Part shown: positions 8,475-17,068 of the stretch, in pieces
Position numbering within the stretch: the first letter of the stretch is position 1
How the letters are laid out: every line of letters starts with the position of its first letter
Source of the DNA: Flavobacteriaceae bacterium
Lineage (GTDB): Bacteria > Bacteroidota > Bacteroidia > Flavobacteriales > Flavobacteriaceae
Direction: 5' to 3'
Length of the DNA stretch: 64,000 nt
Assembly (NCBI GenBank): GCA_020435965.1
Contig: JAGQYS010000017.1
Span: 62,001-126,000 of the forward strand
Translations under genes and position numbers: made by a program
Notes under the pieces: model-generated
The model's input: only the letters and a program-made list of their open reading frames with translations
What the model was told of the DNA's origin: nothing
Database searches by the model: none

Positions 8475-10325
8475 TTAAAGATCGTTTGTTGTAATTATTC
8501 CTATTAATTTATTCCCTTTTAATACTGGCAGACTATTTATTTCGTGCTGTTCCATTCTTTTTTTTGCGGTTTCCAGAATTTCAAATTCATGAGTAGTAAT
8601 CAATTTTTCCGTCATGAAATCTTTAACTGTTTCTTTTAATGGTTCTTTGTTTTTAAAATAAGCGTTTACGTCTTTCATGGTTATTAATCCAATCAATTCT
8701 CTTTCGGGATTTATAACAGGCATGTGATTGATGTTTTTCCATTTCATAATATTTAGTACCAATTCAATACTGTCATTTTTATCTACAGAGAAAATATCTG
8801 TGCTCATTTTGTGTTTAACTAGTTTTTCACCTTCAAAATGTGTGTTATCATCTTTCTTTAAGGATTTCCAAGATGAAACAGGATAATCTTTTTGTTGCTT
8901 TTCATACATTTTGGATGTTAATATTTGTGCAGCTTCAAAAGGTTTGTGTGTGTTTAATAAATTTCTGTAGCTTTTAACTATCCATTGTGATCCTGTGTTT
9001 GATTTTACTCGGTTTTCAATGATTTTTAAATAATGCTCTACATCTTTTGGTTCTACATTTAAGCTATAAAGACCTTTGTATGCCATTGGTAAAAGTTCGT
9101 CTAAAATTAAGTCGTGGCTGGAAATGTGTTTATTGTTCCAGATAAATTGTGTAGCCATTCCGTAACGAGCTGCGTTATAAAAATTTGATTTTACATCCTT
9201 AAAATCCATTTTTTCATTTATCTCATTATATTTTTTTGGCCTTCCAACCATAACTCCAATCCAAAACATCATGTTTGCAATTTCGTCTGATACTGTTGGT
9301 CCAGAAGGAATATATCTATTTTCAATTCTTAAGTGTGGTTTATTATTACCAACACCATAGCAAGGCCTGTTCCAACTATAAACAGTACCATTGTGAAGAT
9401 TCAAAGCTTTAAGTTTTGGTATTTCTCCATTTGATAACATTTCTAAGCTATCTTTTATATATTCAGAAGAGACCAAGCTTCTGAATCTTGAAATATTGTC
9501 TTTAAAAATATTGGTGACAGATCCTCTTAGCCATTCACGTCCAAAATTAACTCTTGATTGATTCTCATTGAGCAAAAATGAGTTTGCTCTTGTATCTACA
9601 CTTTGTGTAAAAAGTGCTATTCTTGTTTCGCTCCATAATTCTTTTCCAAACAAGAGAGGCGAGTTTGTACTAACGCTTAAAATGGGTCCTGAAATGGCTT
9701 GTGCCCAATTATAACTGTCAACAAAATCGTCAGGATGTATTTGAAGATGAATCTGAAAACTGGTGTTGCAACCTTCCAACATCACTGAATCATGCAGTAT
9801 ATTCAGTTCGTCTATACCTTTTATGTGAATGTTAAAATCTTGCTTTCTAGACTCTTTAATAGCTTCATTTAAAACATGATATCTTTGAATTGGAGTCATG
9901 TTTTCTATGCCTATTTGATTTAAAGTAAGGGTTGGTAATATTCCCGTTAATACTATTTTAGTATCTCTTTTATTTGCAGCTTTGTGTGCTTTGCTCAGCA
10001 GTTCTTCTAAGTGTTGGGTCATTTTAGAAAAACAATCTCCTTTTAGTTCAAATGGGTCGAGGTTTGCTTCCAAGTTATAATTTCCAATTTCAGTTGTGAA
10101 ATGGTCATCATTTATATCTTCTAAAATTTCAAGTGCATTATTTTTGGCAATAAAATTGTTATCAACCAAACAAAACTCCTGTTCTGCGCCAACTCTAATA
10201 ATATCTTTTTCAATTAAATCATTTTCTATCATAAAATCAAGAGCCTCAATGTCGTTGACAAGATGATGTATATAATTTGATTTGTCTTCCCTACTTGAAA
10301 GCTTAATAATTTTAAGATCTCCCAT
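8475..10325 (-). CDS. GCS2-type glutamate-cysteine ligase family protein fused to CBS domains
   Basis: 616 residues. The N-terminal two-thirds is a carboxylate-amine ligase of the GCS2 (YbdK-like) family: GAEQEFCLVD near residue 49 and EIGNYNLEANLDP near residue 85 are the ATP/glutamate-site motifs, followed by a conserved RIENRYIPSGPT block. E. coli YbdK is about 370 residues; the extra C-terminus (about 500-616) is a pair of CBS repeats, ending HMPVINPERELIGLIT and SLPVLKGNKLIGIIT, which usually sense adenine nucleotides. An upstream TTG at 10343 extends the frame, but the ATG at 10325 (MGDLKIIKLSS) is preferred. First gene of a two-gene unit with the M14-like hydrolase. Whether it makes gamma-glutamylcysteine is not shown. 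Confidence 0.85.
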   Translation of the reverse strand: MGDLKIIKLSSREDKSNYIHHLVNDIEALDFMIENDLIEKDIIRVGAEQEFCLVDNNFIAKNNALEILEDINDDHFTTEIGNYNLEANLDPFELKGDCFSKMTQHLEELLSKAHKAANKRDTKIVLTGILPTLTLNQIGIENMTPIQRYHVLNEAIKESRKQDFNIHIKGIDELNILHDSVMLEGCNTSFQIHLQIHPDDFVDSYNWAQAISGPILSVSTNSPLLFGKELWSETRIALFTQSVDTRANSFLLNENQSRVNFGREWLRGSVTNIFKDNISRFRSLVSSEYIKDSLEMLSNGEIPKLKALNLHNGTVYSWNRPCYGVGNNKPHLRIENRYIPSGPTVSDEIANMMFWIGVMVGRPKKYNEINEKMDFKDVKSNFYNAARYGMATQFIWNNKHISSHDLILDELLPMAYKGLYSLNVEPKDVEHYLKIIENRVKSNTGSQWIVKSYRNLLNTHKPFEAAQILTSKMYEKQQKDYPVSSWKSLKKDDNTHFEGEKLVKHKMSTDIFSVDKNDSIELVLNIMKWKNINHMPVINPERELIGLITMKDVNAYFKNKEPLKETVKDFMTEKLITTHEFEILETAKKRMEQHEINSLPVLKGNKLIGIITTNDL

Positions 10326-10432
10326 AATTAATTTTTTTAACAATTATGCTTTGTGAAGTTATTATTAATACTGTTCTTAAAAAATGATATTTGTCATACA
10401 AGAAAACTGTGTGTTTATCAGCAATATATACT

Positions 10433-10440
10433 TACTTTTG
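10433..10440 (+). promoter_or_regulatory. Bacteroidota -7 promoter element for rnpA operon
   Basis: TACTTTTG fits TAnnTTTG exactly and lies 10 bp before the rnpA ATG, implying a transcript with little or no leader. No TTG -33 element at the usual spacing is evident. Confidence 0.5.
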
Positions 10441-10450
10441 TTTCTGAAAA

Positions 10451-10822
10451 ATGAAGGCAACATATCCAAAAACAGAAAGGCTAAAAAGCAAAATCCTGAT
10501 CGATAAACTTTTTGATGAAGGTAAATCGGTTGTGTCCTTCCCATTGCGTTTGGTTTTTATTGGAACAGAATTTGATAAACCTGTTAAGGTAAAGTGTGGC
10601 GTATCTGTTAGTAAAAGAAACTTTAAGAAAGCTGTTGATAGAAACCGAGTTAAAAAGCTTATACGAGAAGCTTACAGGTTAAACAAAAACGCATATTTTA
10701 ACAACATTACAACACAATATGCGTTCATGATTTTGTACATTGGTAATGATAAACCTACGTTTGAACAAACAAATAAAGCCATGAAAAAATTGCTTGAGAA
10801 GTTTGTTGAAACTATTTCTTAA
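10451..10822 (+). CDS. rnpA: Ribonuclease P protein component
   Basis: Protein subunit of RNase P, which removes 5' leaders from tRNA precursors. 123 residues, normal length, with the basic RNR signature VDRNRVKKLIREAYR near residues 60-74 and the preceding GVSVSKRNFKKA. Unlike the classical arrangement, neither rpmH nor yidC is next to it; it heads a unit with the DUF4349 lipoprotein (7 bp gap) and the S41 peptidase (4 bp gap). The ATG at 10451 is the only reasonable start and sits directly after a -7 element. Confidence 0.96.
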   Translation: MKATYPKTERLKSKILIDKLFDEGKSVVSFPLRLVFIGTEFDKPVKVKCGVSVSKRNFKKAVDRNRVKKLIREAYRLNKNAYFNNITTQYAFMILYIGNDKPTFEQTNKAMKKLLEKFVETIS

Positions 10823-10829
10823 TTAAACT

Positions 10830-11642
10830 ATGAGAATATTTTATTTGTTTTTACTGGTAATTCTTCCATTGGCTTGTAACAATAGTTCTGGTGAAGATGT
10901 TAAGAAAGGCGAAATTTCTTATGTTGATTTTTCTGAAGACGAAATGCCTATCAATGGTATTGTGTCTATGGAAGAAGCAGATTTTGAAGAACAAAAAATT
11001 ATTAAAGAATCCTATTTGCGTTTTGAAACAAATGACTTAGACAAAACCTATGGTTCTATTCTTTATTATGTAAAAAATAATAATGGATTTATTCAAAGTG
11101 ACAATGCAAATAAATCGTATGACAGGCAATCTAGGAATTTAATTATTCGTGTTCCAACACAGAACTTTCAAAGCATCATTGATTCCATTACAACAATTGT
11201 AGATTATTTTGATACTAAGCAGGTTTCTTTAAAAGATGTGACTGAAGAGTTTATTGATCTTGAAGCAAGACTTAAAGCAAAACTGGAGTTGGAAAAAAGA
11301 TATCTGGAGTTGTTATCTAAGGCTCAAAATGTAAAAGAAATGCTTGAAATAGAGCGAGAGCTGTCTCATATTAGAGAAGAAATTGAAGCCAAACAAGGTC
11401 GCCTTAAATACTTAAACGATAGAGTATCTTTAAGTACTCTCAATATTGAGTTTTATAAAATATCTGCCGAAACTGGTGTAAGAACATCCTATGGAAGAAA
11501 AATGTGGAATGCGCTTCAATCCGGTTTCAATGGCTTATCTATATTCTTTTTAGGTTTATTAAATATTTGGCCTTTTATTATCATTGTGATACTTGGTGTT
11601 TATTTAATTCGTAAACAATTAAAGAAAAGACAAAAAAAATAG
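10830..11642 (+). CDS. DUF4349 lipoprotein
   Basis: 270 residues. A lipoprotein signal (LLVILPLACNNSS, Cys near residue 16) is followed by an acidic linker, a conserved globular block with YLRFETNDLD and NLIIRVPTQNFQSIIDSI, then a charged coiled coil of about 60 residues (LKAKLELEKRYLELL through HIREEIEAKQGRLKYL), and a C-terminal membrane helix (ILLNIWPFIIIVILGVYLI-like) ending in a lysine-rich tail. This is the standard DUF4349 layout; no biochemical role is established. Its place between rnpA and ctpA suggests a shared transcript more than a shared pathway. Confidence 0.88.
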   Translation: MRIFYLFLLVILPLACNNSSGEDVKKGEISYVDFSEDEMPINGIVSMEEADFEEQKIIKESYLRFETNDLDKTYGSILYYVKNNNGFIQSDNANKSYDRQSRNLIIRVPTQNFQSIIDSITTIVDYFDTKQVSLKDVTEEFIDLEARLKAKLELEKRYLELLSKAQNVKEMLEIERELSHIREEIEAKQGRLKYLNDRVSLSTLNIEFYKISAETGVRTSYGRKMWNALQSGFNGLSIFFLGLLNIWPFIIIVILGVYLIRKQLKKRQKK

Positions 11643-11646
11643 CGTT

Positions 11647-13284
11647 ATGAAAACACTTCTAAAAAAGAAAATAATTATCCCAGTATTAGCAGTAATGGTT
11701 TTATTAACAACCACTGCTTATAAAAGTGATTTCTTTGAAATTGCAAAGCAAATAGAAATATTTACGACGCTTTTTAAAGAAATCAACATGAATTATGTTG
11801 ATGAAACCAACCCTGGAGATTTAATGGATACTGCTATTAAAAATATGTTGGCAGATTTAGATCCTTATACGGTTTTTTTCAATGAACAGGATGTTGAAGC
11901 CTCACGAATAAACAACACTGGAGATTATACAGGTATTGGAGCAACTGTAAAAACACTAAAAGATAAATTGGTTATTGTTGAGCCTTTTAAAGATTATCCT
12001 GCAGATGAAGCTGGACTAAAGGCTGGAGATGAAATTATTAAAGTGGATAACATTGTGGTTGCAGACTTTAAAGATGATGCTGGCGAATTACTTCAAGGTG
12101 CTTCTGGCTCAAAAGTAAATGTTACCTATCTAAGACAAGGCGAGACCAAAACAGCAACAATTACACGTCAAGAAGTTGAAGTTAAAGCGGTTCCTCTATA
12201 TGATATGGTTAACGAAACCGTTGGATACGTTGCTTTATCAAAGTTTACACAAACAGCATCAAGAGAAACTGCAAATGCCATTAAATCACTTAAAGCTGAT
12301 GGTGCAAAGCAAATTATTTTAGACCTAAGAGGAAATCCTGGCGGTTTATTAGTTGAGGCTGTAAATATTGTCAATCTGTTTGTACCTAAAAATCAGGTGG
12401 TAGTGACTACAAAGTCTAAAGTTGAAAAATACAACCGAACTTATACCACACAAAACGAGCCATTAGATTTGCAAATTCCGCTTGTAGTTTTAATTGATGG
12501 TGGAAGTGCTTCGGCTAGTGAAATTGTGTCTGGTTCTTTACAAGACTTAGATAGAGCAGTTGTAATTGGGTCCAGAAGTTTTGGAAAAGGTTTGGTTCAA
12601 CGTCCAAAACCGTTGACTTATGGTACACAATTAAAAGTTACTATTTCAAGATATTATACGCCTTCTGGAAGATGTATACAAGCATTGGATTATTGGCATA
12701 GAGATGAAAAAGGGAATGCGGTAAGAACGAAACAAGAAAACTATAACGCCTTTAAAACCAAAAACGGTCGTCCAGTTTTTGATGGTGGAGGTGTACTGCC
12801 AGATTTGGAATTGGAAGAATCTAAAATGTCAACTTTAGCAAAACATATTGAAGACCAAGATTTTATCTTTAATTACGCTACCAAATACTATTACAATAAT
12901 GCTGTAACAGATTTAATGTCTTTTCAGTTGTCAGATTCAGATTTTAATGACTTTAATTCCTATCTAGAATCAAACAATTTTGCATTTAAAACGAAGACTG
13001 AAGATGCTCTTACAAAAGTATTGGATGTGGCCAAAGAAGAGGAATTGGATGATGATTTAAAAGCGTCCTACAATGCACTCATTTCAAAGCTAAACACAGT
13101 TAAAAGTGAGGCTGTTTCTAACAATAAAGAACAATTAAAAACGTTATTGGAAAATGAGATTATCAAGCGCTATTTTTATAGAGAAGGGTTGTATAAATAC
13201 TTTTTAGCCCATAATATTGAGGTTAAAAAAGCCACAAGTATTTTAACCAATCCAAGTGAGTACAACGGTTATTTAAACCCATAA
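11647..13284 (+). CDS. S41 family C-terminal processing peptidase
   Basis: 545-residue periplasmic protease of the CtpA/Tsp family, which degrades or trims proteins from their C-termini. An N-terminal hydrophobic anchor (residues 9-24) precedes a PDZ domain (about 90-170: DYTGIGATVK, DEAGLKAGDEIIKVD). The Ser-Lys dyad is visible with the spacing of E. coli Tsp: Ser289 in GSASASE, Lys314 in SFGKG and Gln318, i.e. 25 and then 4 residues apart. A long helical C-terminal extension (about 390-545) follows. Third gene of the rnpA unit, 4 bp after the lipoprotein. Confidence 0.93.
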   Translation: MKTLLKKKIIIPVLAVMVLLTTTAYKSDFFEIAKQIEIFTTLFKEINMNYVDETNPGDLMDTAIKNMLADLDPYTVFFNEQDVEASRINNTGDYTGIGATVKTLKDKLVIVEPFKDYPADEAGLKAGDEIIKVDNIVVADFKDDAGELLQGASGSKVNVTYLRQGETKTATITRQEVEVKAVPLYDMVNETVGYVALSKFTQTASRETANAIKSLKADGAKQIILDLRGNPGGLLVEAVNIVNLFVPKNQVVVTTKSKVEKYNRTYTTQNEPLDLQIPLVVLIDGGSASASEIVSGSLQDLDRAVVIGSRSFGKGLVQRPKPLTYGTQLKVTISRYYTPSGRCIQALDYWHRDEKGNAVRTKQENYNAFKTKNGRPVFDGGGVLPDLELEESKMSTLAKHIEDQDFIFNYATKYYYNNAVTDLMSFQLSDSDFNDFNSYLESNNFAFKTKTEDALTKVLDVAKEEELDDDLKASYNALISKLNTVKSEAVSNNKEQLKTLLENEIIKRYFYREGLYKYFLAHNIEVKKATSILTNPSEYNGYLNP

Positions 13285-13324
13285 GAAGTTTTTTTTACAG
13301 GTTTTAAATTATATGCACTATATT

Positions 13325-13332
13325 TAGTTTTG
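13325..13332 (+). promoter_or_regulatory. Bacteroidota -7 promoter element for the tandem OmpA protein
   Basis: TAGTTTTG matches TAnnTTTG and lies 15 bp upstream of the ATG at 13348. A T-rich stretch about 20 bp upstream could serve as a weak -33 element. Confidence 0.45.
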
Positions 13333-13347
13333 TGTTAACATAAAACC

Positions 13348-14163
13348 ATGCTGCGCTTTTCCTACATATTCTTTTTTTTTAACCTATTAATTTCAGCTCA
13401 AGAGTTTCGTCACAATGTTTTTTTTGAAACTGATAAATACAATGTTGATCCTACCGAAGAAAAACGCTTAAATACATTTATTTCATCGTTAGATAGCTTA
13501 ACTATTGAGGCGATTGCCATTAATGGTTATTGTGATGATAGAGGTACAACATCGTATAATCTTTCGCTTTCTAAAAAAAGAGCCGAAACCATTAAGCAGT
13601 ATTTGTTAGATAGTGAATTTTCTAAAAAGCAATTAAAAGTTATTGACGGAAAAGGTGAATTAGCATTAAAAAACTCTACAAATATTCCTGAAATAAGGCA
13701 GAATAACAGGCGTGTTGAAATTGTCGTATCTGCAAAATCATCTGATGAAAATATTGAAAAGCCAACCACACAAACCATTTTAAAAGGTGAGGTAAATGTT
13801 GGTGATAAAATAAGGCTAAAAAACATTTATTTTAAAACAAGTTACAGCACAATAATGCCAAATTCAATCCCAACATTAAAAGAGATTGCCGATATTTTAG
13901 TGGAACGTAAAAATATATATTTTACCATTCAAGGTCATGTTTGCTGTACACATGATACGTATGATGCGATTGATAGAAAAACAAATCAACGGAATTTATC
14001 AATTTCGAGAGCTAAATTTATTTATACCTATTTACTGCAACAAGGTGTTGAAAAACATAGGATGAAATATGTTGGTTTACGACGAAAATTCCCTCTTGGT
14101 GGAGATCCAAAATACGACAGAAGAGTAGAAATATTAATTACTCACATTGCAAAAGAAGACTAA
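13348..14163 (+). CDS. Protein with two tandem OmpA-like domains
   Basis: 271 residues. A short signal peptide (cleavage after LISAQ, about residue 17) is followed directly by two OmpA C-terminal-type domains, which normally bind peptidoglycan. The first (about 22-130) has VFFETDKYNVDP, INGYCDDRGTTSYNLSLSKKRA and NRRVEIVV; the second (about 155-268) has IYFKTSYSTIMPNS, GHVCCTHDTYD, LSISRAKFIYTYL and DRRVEILI. No membrane barrel or lipobox is present, so it is probably a soluble periplasmic protein that could bridge two peptidoglycan sites. Its stop overlaps the stop of the convergent acetyltransferase by 4 bp. Confidence 0.85.
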   Translation: MLRFSYIFFFFNLLISAQEFRHNVFFETDKYNVDPTEEKRLNTFISSLDSLTIEAIAINGYCDDRGTTSYNLSLSKKRAETIKQYLLDSEFSKKQLKVIDGKGELALKNSTNIPEIRQNNRRVEIVVSAKSSDENIEKPTTQTILKGEVNVGDKIRLKNIYFKTSYSTIMPNSIPTLKEIADILVERKNIYFTIQGHVCCTHDTYDAIDRKTNQRNLSISRAKFIYTYLLQQGVEKHRMKYVGLRRKFPLGGDPKYDRRVEILITHIAKED

Positions 14164-14603
14164 GATTTTATCATCGCAATATGTGGTATACCATCTTCAA
14201 GGTACTCCTCTCCTATTTCTTTAAATCCTAAATTGTTGTAGAATTTTCTTAAATAGGTTTGAGCTGAAAGTTTTATTGTAGTTACCTTAAAATAATCGCT
14301 TACCGCTTTTATAGAAGCTTCCATAATATCGTAGCCATATTTATGTTGTCGTTCTTCTTTATGCACCACTACTCTACCAATGCTAGCTTCTTCAAAATAA
14401 TCACCTGGCTTAAACACACGAGTATAAGCTATAATTTTATCGTTTTTTTTACCAATAACATGAAGCGCTTTTTCGTCTTTACCATCTAAATCTTGATACA
14501 CGCAATTTTGTTCAACACAAAACACTTCAACTCTTAGCTGTAGTATATCATACAACTCTTTGGTTGTAAGTTCTTGAAAGGTTTTGGTCTGTATGGTAAT
14601 CAT
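14160..14603 (-). CDS. GNAT family N-acetyltransferase, ElaA-like
   Basis: 147 residues, close to E. coli ElaA in length and opening: LYDILQLRVEVFCVEQNC followed by YQDLDGKDEKALHV is the family's N-terminal signature. The acetyl-CoA-binding segment is SIGRVVVHKEERQHKYG. The acceptor substrate is unknown. It is the last gene of a leftward unit; the start ATG overlaps the stop of the preceding lipoprotein gene by one base (TAATG), which implies translational coupling. Confidence 0.88.
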   Translation of the reverse strand: MITIQTKTFQELTTKELYDILQLRVEVFCVEQNCVYQDLDGKDEKALHVIGKKNDKIIAYTRVFKPGDYFEEASIGRVVVHKEERQHKYGYDIMEASIKAVSDYFKVTTIKLSAQTYLRKFYNNLGFKEIGEEYLEDGIPHIAMIKS

Positions 14604-14992
14604 TAAAATTTGTGTCTAGTAATTAATAATGTATTGTTTTCAATGCTAATATCGTAATAAAACCTACCTTTATTTTCTTTTGTTGATTCATCATAAAACA
14701 ATGGTGAAAAAGCATAGTTTTTGTGTTCGGTCATTATGATTATTTCTGCTTCACTATACGAAAAATCTGAAACTTGAAATTCTGAAAAGGCAGTTGGATC
14801 AGTAACTTGAAATACGTGTCTTAATCCACTTTTAGTGGTTATTTCAATTCTATTAAATACCACTGAAGAATTATTTTTTATTCCTATTTCCAATGTTTCT
14901 GGCTCTGGAATAGCATTTTCTATTGCGTTTTCTATAATGTCCGAACATGAACAGAACAAAAGAACAACTAACAATAAGATTGGTTTTTTCAT
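14603..14992 (-). CDS. Small lipoprotein of unknown function
   Basis: 129 residues. Basic start, hydrophobic core and lipobox LLFCSCSD give lipidation near residue 17; a helical spacer (IIENAIENAIPEPE) then leads into a domain predicted as beta-rich (SSVVFNRIEITTKSGL, YSEAEIIIMTEHKNYAFSP, FYYDISIENNTLLI). No family is recognised. The ATG at 14992 (MKKPILLL) is preferred to the upstream TTG-type start five codons earlier because it begins the signal peptide. It lies between the CDF transporter and the ElaA-like gene, coupled to the latter. Confidence 0.72.
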   Translation of the reverse strand: MKKPILLLVVLLFCSCSDIIENAIENAIPEPETLEIGIKNNSSVVFNRIEITTKSGLRHVFQVTDPTAFSEFQVSDFSYSEAEIIIMTEHKNYAFSPLFYDESTKENKGRFYYDISIENNTLLITRHKF

Positions 14993-15034
14993 ATTGGGAA
15001 ATATCAAAATAATCTATCAAAAACAGTACCAGAA

Positions 15035-15955
15035 TCAATCCTGTACAATCACATCCTTGTCGTCACATTTGCCAAATTCTGGTTGAATGTTTACGTGGTT
15101 GATTTCAAATTTATGAAATAGTATCTCTTCTATTTCATGAAGCATATCATCAAATTCTGAAAGCTTTATGTTTTTTTCAAAATCTATATGAGCTTCAAAA
15201 TGAATTTCTTCTTCATTAAGTTGCCATACGTGAATATGATGTGTGTTTTTAATCCCTTCTAAACTATTTATTTCTGCTACAATTTTATCAATAGGGATAT
15301 CTTCAGGAGTAAACAACATGAGCACTTTAGTTGATGATTTTAATAAATCGTAACCCATCCAAATTAAATAAATAGCAATCAAAAAAGTGAGTACGCTATC
15401 TACCCAAAATACATTGTAAAACTTCATTAACAAACCACCAATCAACACTGCTACACTTGCCATCATATCAGTAAGTAAGTGTAAATAAGCGCTTTTTAAG
15501 TTCATGTTTGCTTCAGAGTCCTTTTTTAATAAAAGCACACTTAAACCATTTCCTAAAATAGCCACTACAGACAACCAAATCACTAAACCAGATTCAATTT
15601 CTTGAGGATTTTTAAAACGCTTAATAGCCTCTATAATCAATAAAACAGCTACAATAATTAATGTAGAAGCATTGATAAAGGCTGCTAAAATTTCGGCACG
15701 TTTATAACCAAACGTTTTTTGTAATGAGGCTTTCTTTTTTGCAAGTTTGTTTGCCACATAACTCACAACCAGAGAAATAACATCACTAAAATTATGAAGC
15801 GCATCACTTAATAAAGCTAAGCTTCCTGAAATAATTCCTCCAACAACTTGTGCTCCTGTAATAAGAATGTTTAAAAAAATAGAAATTAACAGGTTTCTGC
15901 CTTGTAAATTACTATGATTATGATGCGAATGGTTATGAGGATGTGAATGACCCAT
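15035..15955 (-). CDS. Cation diffusion facilitator (CDF) metal exporter
   Basis: 306 residues, CzcD/ZitB type: exports Zn2+ or related divalent cations across the inner membrane in exchange for protons. It opens with a His-rich metal-binding tail (HSHPHNHSHHNH), followed by six hydrophobic helices. The two intramembrane metal motifs are visible as SDALHNFSD (HxxxD) in helix II and HLLTDMMAS in helix V. The C-terminal cytoplasmic domain (about 215-306) is present, with HIHVW and EAHIDFE. The ATG follows the rpiB stop directly with no spacer, so the two genes form an operon. Confidence 0.92.
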   Translation of the reverse strand: MGHSHPHNHSHHNHSNLQGRNLLISIFLNILITGAQVVGGIISGSLALLSDALHNFSDVISLVVSYVANKLAKKKASLQKTFGYKRAEILAAFINASTLIIVAVLLIIEAIKRFKNPQEIESGLVIWLSVVAILGNGLSVLLLKKDSEANMNLKSAYLHLLTDMMASVAVLIGGLLMKFYNVFWVDSVLTFLIAIYLIWMGYDLLKSSTKVLMLFTPEDIPIDKIVAEINSLEGIKNTHHIHVWQLNEEEIHFEAHIDFEKNIKLSEFDDMLHEIEEILFHKFEINHVNIQPEFGKCDDKDVIVQD

Positions 15956-16393
15956 TTAGCAAGAAGTTGCTGGAATTTTATTTACTCTATTTTGATGTCT
16001 TCCACCTTCAAATGTTGTATTTAAAAAGGTGTCTACCATTTTTAAAGCTTGTGGAATTGATGTAAATCTAGCTGGAATACAAATAATATTTGCATTATTA
16101 TGTAAGCGTGCTAATTCTGTTATTTCATTGGTCCAACATACGCCTGCTCGTATCTCTTGATATTTATTTGCAGTCATTGCCACACCATTAGCACTTCCGC
16201 ATATAAGAATGCCAAAGTCTGCTTTTTTATTAACTACATCTTTAGCAACGGGATGTACAAAGTCTGGATAATCTACACTATCTGTACTATCTGTTCCATG
16301 ATTGGTAACTTGTATTCCTTTAGATGTTAATAGTTCAACAATTGCAAATTTGTAATCGGTTCCAGCGTGATCGTTTCCAATAGATATATTCAT
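15956..16393 (-). CDS. rpiB: Ribose 5-phosphate isomerase B
   Basis: Interconverts ribose 5-phosphate and ribulose 5-phosphate in the pentose phosphate pathway. 145 residues, standard length. IGNDHAGTDYK at the N-terminus, DYPDFVHPVA, and the active-site cysteine in GILICGSANG are all in place, as is the GRHQNRV tail that binds the phosphate. First gene of the leftward unit rpiB-CDF-lipoprotein-ElaA-like. It diverges from rnr across the 675-bp AT-rich gap. Confidence 0.94.
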   Translation of the reverse strand: MNISIGNDHAGTDYKFAIVELLTSKGIQVTNHGTDSTDSVDYPDFVHPVAKDVVNKKADFGILICGSANGVAMTANKYQEIRAGVCWTNEITELARLHNNANIICIPARFTSIPQALKMVDTFLNTTFEGGRHQNRVNKIPATSC

Positions 16394-16660
16394 GGCTTTG
16401 TTTTATTTTATATACTAATAAGACGAAATCTTTCTAATAAAGATACTTTTTAGTCAATGTTTTTATTGTCTATAAAATTACAAAATATAAGTATGAGCTG
16501 TTTTAAAGTTGTTAGTTACTTTTTAATTAATTGTTAATAAGTCATCATTACTTCTAATAACTAATTTTAAGTTGATTGAATTATTTTTCTACTTAACATT
16601 TGATCTATAATATCAAAATTTAGTTATTGTAAGTGATTGAATTTTTGTGAACCAATAATT

Positions 16661-16676
16661 TATGTTTACAAACATA
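16661..16676. promoter_or_regulatory. Perfect palindrome in the rpiB-rnr gap
   Basis: TATGTTT-AC-AAACATA: 7-bp arms with a 2-bp centre, almost midway between the two divergent genes. It could be an operator or part of an origin. No binding protein can be named. Confidence 0.3.
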
Positions 16677-16923
16677 AAAATAATAAAATTTTATGAGTGA
16701 TTATATGTTAATATCTATTTATCTGTCTTGTTAATTAAACTTGTTAAACTATTTATTATTAGGATTTTAAACTATCAATAAGTTGTTAATTACATTTAAA
16801 TAGTTTGAAGATAACTACATATCAAAATAAATTTTAAAAAAGTTATTCCAGTAATTAACAAGCAATAATAATCACCATTTTTATTTTAAAATTTTAAAAA
16901 GAAATAGTTATTATAATATTAAT

Positions 16924-16932
16924 TGTGGATAA
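16924..16932 (-). promoter_or_regulatory. Perfect DnaA box
   Basis: TGTGGATAA is the reverse complement of TTATCCACA, the high-affinity E. coli-type DnaA box. It is the only perfect copy I found in the gap. It lies 37 bp upstream of the rnr -7 element, so DnaA control of rnr is an alternative to an origin role. Confidence 0.4.
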
Positions 16933-16969
16933 GTGAATTATTAAAATTATTTAATTCATATTTTAAATG

Positions 16970-16977
16970 TAACTTTG
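16970..16977 (+). promoter_or_regulatory. Bacteroidota -7 promoter element for rnr
   Basis: TAACTTTG is an exact TAnnTTTG match, 91 bp upstream of the rnr ATG, so the transcript would have a leader of about 85 bases. No clear TTG -33 element. Confidence 0.45.
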
Positions 16978-17068
16978 CACTAAACTTAATACACCTTCTT
17001 CACTTTAAATTAAGTTTTAAATAAATAGAATCCTTATCTTCAACGAATAAGAATATGATAAATAATAA

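Larger units (their letters stand above)
16394..17068. other. AT-rich gene-free region; possible replication origin or large regulatory gap
   Basis: 675 bp between divergent rpiB and rnr with no plausible gene. It is conspicuously richer in A and T than the flanking genes. It holds one perfect DnaA box (16924-16932), an octamer TTGTTAAT three times on the plus strand (16531, 16728, 16783) and once inverted (16854), a 16-bp palindrome (16661-16676), and the rnr promoter element at 16970. An origin is one reading; the single perfect DnaA box is weak support and the gap could simply hold regulatory DNA. Confidence 0.3.

Noticed and set aside
13527-13826. 99-codon open frame antisense to the tandem OmpA gene
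   Set aside because: No start context and no domain signal; the sense protein shows clear motifs.
16394-17068. Riboswitch or structured RNA in the rpiB-rnr gap
   Set aside because: Extreme AT content and no conserved GC-rich stem set; only simple palindromes are seen.
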